Assembly: GCA_018902545.1 (NCBI GenBank)
Contig: JAHIQM010000004.1
Span: 293,255 to 357,254 of the forward strand
Direction: 5' to 3'
DNA: 64,000 nucleotides
From: Pseudomonadota bacterium
Lineage (GTDB): Bacteria > Desulfobacterota > Desulfovibrionia > Desulfovibrionales > Desulfomicrobiaceae
The translations under genes were made by a program, and so were the position numbers. Below, in pieces: positions 61,610 to 64,000 of the stretch. The stretch's first letter is position 1, and every line of letters begins with the position of its first letter. Under the pieces are notes generated by a model that was given only the letters and a program-made list of their open reading frames with translations, searched no databases and was not told where the DNA came from.

Positions 61610-61654
61610 TTCCTAATCCCGGTTAGCCCAGTTCGAGTCATGGTGGGGGCACCA
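61610..61654 (+). repeat. Third att copy (one-base deletion)
   Basis: It matches the tRNA-Arg 3' core except for one missing T in the T-loop region (CCCAGTTCGAG against CCCATGTTCGAG). It lacks the tRNA 5' half, so it is not a tRNA gene. Confidence 0.9.
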
Positions 61655-61661
61655 CGAAAGT

Positions 61662-61697
61662 AAAGGTTCCGGACTTCAGTTCGGAACCTTTTTTTGT
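61662..61697 (+). terminator. tRNA-type terminator after the third att copy
   Basis: The same stem and T-run as at 57698-57731. Confidence 0.9.
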
Positions 61698-62327
61698 GAC
61701 CCCTTGCCTTGATGACCCCTTGCCTTGAGGGCAACGATCGCGTGTGGCGCGCAGAGACCACGGTACGATTCTTCGACAAGAGCCGCCATGAAAGAGCCAG
61801 GGGCTTCAATAAACTGAACTCACGTGCTTTATTTCATCCAACGCTCGGTCCCTTGCATTTACGATGTGGCATTCATACTGGGAAGTAAAAAGTTATGTCG
61901 GCGAATATTGAGAATGCAACAATATCATACGCTTTTTAAAGTTGACATCATTTTTGTGTTCGTATTATATGGATAAATTGTGGAAGAATTTTCTCTACAG
62001 CTCGCGGCTTGGACGCATGTACTCATAGATAGCATCCTTAGCGACATCACTTTTTAGATTGATGATGACGCTGTTGCTATTCTTTGTAATGGAATGGAAG
62101 AGCAAATATGTTCAGATGAATAGACAAAGCTGGTATCTTTTGTTTCTTATGTTTGAATAATTTTTTGACGCAACTGTTCACGGATTCAGGATAAGTATCT
62201 ATATGTTCTTCTTGAATCCTTAGTCGTTGACTTTTTTGTTTTCGCGGCAAAGATCGGTGCCCAATATACATCCTCATTCATCTGCCAATATTTTTCATGG
62301 AATTCTTTCATCCGGAGCGAATCGCAC
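61698..62327. other. Gene-free flank right of the island
   Basis: A short tandem repeat (GACCCCTTGCCTTGA twice) lies next to the terminator. The rest is AT-rich with no supported gene; the promoter of the KaiC-like gene is probably here. Confidence 0.45.
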
Positions 62328-62795
62328 ATGGCTAAACTGAACAAAAGCGCAAATCCGGCACTGGAACTCTTGCAGAAATCCCCAACCGGAATCAAAGGTC
62401 TTGATGAAATCACCGGCGGAGGATTGCCTGCTGGGCGCCCGACCTTGGTTTGCGGTGGCACCGGCTGTGGCAAGACTCTGCTCGCCATGGAATTCTTGGT
62501 TCGAGGGGCAACCCAGTATGACGAACCAGGTGTCTTCCTTTCCTTTGAGGAGAAGTCGGACGAACTGATCACAAACTTCTCCTCCCTCGGTTTTGACCTC
62601 AACGACTTGATTGCTCAGCAAAAACTGGCACTTGATTATGTCCATATTGAAAAAAGCGAGATCGAAGAGACCGGCGAATATGACCTCGAGGGGCTGTTTA
62701 TCCGAATAGGGTACGCCATCGCCTCAATCGGTGCGAAACGGGTGGTGCTTGATACCATTGAGACGCTCTTTTCCGGCTTCAGCAAAGAAACCTGA
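62328..62795 (+). pseudogene. KaiC/RadA-like ATPase, truncated by an IS element
   Basis: 155 residues of a KaiC/RadA-superfamily ATPase (GIKGLDEITGGGLPAGRPTL; Walker A GGTGCGKTLLAMEFL; VVLDTIETL). The reading frame continues to a TGA supplied by the left end of the IS, so the C-terminal part is missing. KaiC-like proteins of this sort often act in signal control. The rest of the gene may lie beyond the window. Confidence 0.92.
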
Positions 62796-62817
62796 CCTGC
62801 CGGGAAACTTCGGACCA
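62793..62817. repeat. IS3 left terminal inverted repeat
   Basis: Starts TGACCTGCCGG and ends GGACCA. It pairs imperfectly with the right end at about 63975-64000. Confidence 0.8.
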
Positions 62818-62818
62818 C

Positions 62819-63673
62819 TCAATTCTTGAGGGTTTCCCCACGGTTCAAGTTTTTTCCATACTGCCGACAGAAGTGTTCGGGCGTCATGTTGTTCAGGCTT
62901 GAGTGCGGGCGAACGGAGTTGTAGTGCAGCCTCCATTCCTCAATCACAGCTCTTGCCTCGGCCCGACACCGGAACCATTCCATCGACAGACACTCGTCTC
63001 GAAATTTGCCATTAAAACTCTCGTTCAAACCGTTCTGCCATGGCTTGCCTGGCTCAATCAGCGCCAGATTTAGTGATTCCCGGGCTGCCCATTTGAGCAA
63101 CGCCTTCGACACGAACTCCGGACCGTTGTCAGAACGTAGACTCAGAGGGGCTCCCCGTTCGCTGATCAGACGGGACAGCACCTCGATCACCCGACCCGAT
63201 CTGATGCTGCCAGCAACGTCTATAGCCAGGCTCTCCCGCGTATATTCATCCACCACGGTGAGGCATTTGATCTGCTGACCGTTTGCACAGGCGTCGTAGA
63301 CAAAGTCGTACGCCCACAGTTCGTTTGCTCCCATCGGCAGTTGCGGTCGTGGACGGGATGCCGCGACTCGTTTCCGTGGCCGCTTCCTGGGTACCTGCAA
63401 TCCGGCCTTGGACCATAACCGGAACGCCTTGTCGACGCCCATAACATGCCCCAGACGTTCCATGAACACGTTGATCCGGCGATATCCAAAGCGCGGATAC
63501 GTCTCAGCCAGATCCGTCATGGCCACCATCAGCGGCTTGTCCCGGGCCTCCAGTCGTGATTCGTAGTGGAGCGACGACCGGGAAGTGGATAACAGCGCAC
63601 ACGCCCTGCGTTGCGAAAGCCCGCGACTCCTGGCGTATGCCACCTGGAGGCGTCGGGCGGGTGCGCCTACCAT
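62819..63673 (-). CDS. IS3-family transposase OrfB (DDE catalytic part)
   Basis: 284 residues with an integrase-core fold: first Asp in WAYDFVYDAC, second in LRSDNGPEFVS, and Glu in NGLNESFNGKFRDECL, the DDE spacing of IS3 transposases. The N-terminal HTH-like segment SQRRACALLSTSRSS is typical. It overlaps orfA by 7 bases in the -1 frame, with a run of seven A on the sense strand, so an OrfAB fusion by programmed frameshift is expected. Confidence 0.95.
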   Translation of the reverse strand: MVGAPARRLQVAYARSRGLSQRRACALLSTSRSSLHYESRLEARDKPLMVAMTDLAETYPRFGYRRINVFMERLGHVMGVDKAFRLWSKAGLQVPRKRPRKRVAASRPRPQLPMGANELWAYDFVYDACANGQQIKCLTVVDEYTRESLAIDVAGSIRSGRVIEVLSRLISERGAPLSLRSDNGPEFVSKALLKWAARESLNLALIEPGKPWQNGLNESFNGKFRDECLSMEWFRCRAEARAVIEEWRLHYNSVRPHSSLNNMTPEHFCRQYGKNLNRGETLKN

Positions 63674-63930
63674 TTTTTTGCGGCGATTTCCTTCATGACC
63701 TCGATTTCAAGGTCCCGTTCCGCAAGTATCTTCTTCAGCCGCGTGTTCTCTTGTTCCAGCAGGCGTAGACGCTTCACGTCATCGGCGGACATGCCTGCGA
63801 ACCGCTGGCGCCACGTGTAGATCGTCTGCTCGCTGATTCCATGCTTCTTGGCCACCTGGGCCACCGGACTACGGTCAGCTTCACGCAGAATGCCGACCAT
63901 CTGCTCTTCGGAAAATCGTCCCTTTTTCAT
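63667..63930 (-). CDS. IS3-family transposase OrfA (HTH)
   Basis: 87 residues with a helix-turn-helix (QMVGILREADRSPVAQVAKK, HGISEQTIYTWRQRF) and a leucine-zipper-like end (RLRLLEQENTRLKKILAERD). It ends IAAKKW at the A7 slippery run. Confidence 0.95.
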   Translation of the reverse strand: MKKGRFSEEQMVGILREADRSPVAQVAKKHGISEQTIYTWRQRFAGMSADDVKRLRLLEQENTRLKKILAERDLEIEVMKEIAAKKW

Positions 63931-64000
63931 CAGTTCCCTCGTGGTTGAGGGAGAAACCTATCTCAAGTTTCGACTGGTCTGAAAAGAGCCGAGCAGGTCA

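Larger units (their letters stand above)
57644..61654. mobile_element. Integrase-less segment flanked by att-like repeats (CIME-like)
   Basis: About 4 kb between the middle and third att copies, holding a HigBA-type module and two AT-rich genes. It has no integrase of its own, so it fits a cis-mobilizable element or remnant tandem integration. Confidence 0.75.
62793..64000 (-). mobile_element. IS3-family insertion sequence (1208 bp to window end)
   Basis: The ends TGACCTGC (62793) and GCAGGTCA (64000) form terminal inverted repeats, with partial similarity for about 25 bases. It holds orfA and orfB of the IS3 type and cuts the KaiC-like gene. Confidence 0.93.

Noticed and set aside
61603..61809. 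Minus-strand ORF across the third att copy
   Set aside because: It reads through the att core and the terminator hairpin and has no protein-like features.
1..64000. CRISPR array
   Set aside because: No run of regularly spaced identical short repeats was seen.

Overview
The chromosomal part of this window looks like a sulfate-reducing Desulfovibrionales bacterium, possibly Desulfomicrobium. That is an inference from the periplasmic HynAB-type [NiFe] hydrogenase, the hyp gene arrangement and the GC-rich coding sequence; no rRNA is present to confirm it. From the left edge to about 13.3 kb the window carries the end of the hydrogenase small subunit, the large subunit, its maturation protease, hypC and a DraG-like gene overlapping hypC. 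These are followed by an M23 peptidase, ppnP, a CBS protein, a LysM protein, hypA-hypB, phosphoglucomutase and a receiver/TPR protein. A tRNA-Arg(CCT) gene lies at 13.28 kb.

The 3' part of that tRNA is the attachment site of a 44.4 kb prophage (13314-57690), bounded by a perfect 47-bp direct repeat. Its tyrosine integrase sits at the right end beside the distal repeat. The phage order is replication (helicase-primase, TOPRIM-type primase), terminase, portal, fused prohead protease-major capsid protein, decoration protein, lysis cassette, head-tail connectors, siphovirus tail and tail tip, then repressor, Cro-like gene, Xis-like gene and integrase. Structural genes are GC-rich and tightly overlapping.

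AT-rich cargo interrupts the phage at two places. The first (21.1-30.8 kb) separates terminase from portal. It holds a ParB-like/cytosine-methylase pair, an ABC-three-component (ABC-3C) conflict system with an Mrr-like nuclease effector plus an unrecognised fourth gene, a membrane-anchored DUF4041/GIY-YIG protein, a small membrane protein and a lipoprotein. Module boundaries coincide with degenerate copies of phage sequence: a decayed second Ogr-like zinc-finger gene and three copies of the leader of the head-tail joining gene. The second region (47.7-54.7 kb) follows the tail genes on the minus strand. It holds two possibly HEPN-like proteins, two zinc-ribbon membrane proteins, a 627-aa protein with a possible PIN-like core and membrane tail, and a type II restriction-modification pair.

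Beyond the prophage, a 4 kb segment (57.7-61.6 kb) lies between the distal prophage att copy and a third, one-base-deleted copy. It has no integrase and carries HigB, a HigA-ImmA/IrrE fusion, a secreted protein and a membrane coiled-coil protein, so it looks like a cis-mobilizable remnant. The last part is a KaiC/RadA-like ATPase gene cut by an IS3-family element whose right end coincides with the window end. The most promising material is the modular cargo hotspot, the ABC-3C operon with its fourth gene, the 627-aa protein, and the nested att structure.
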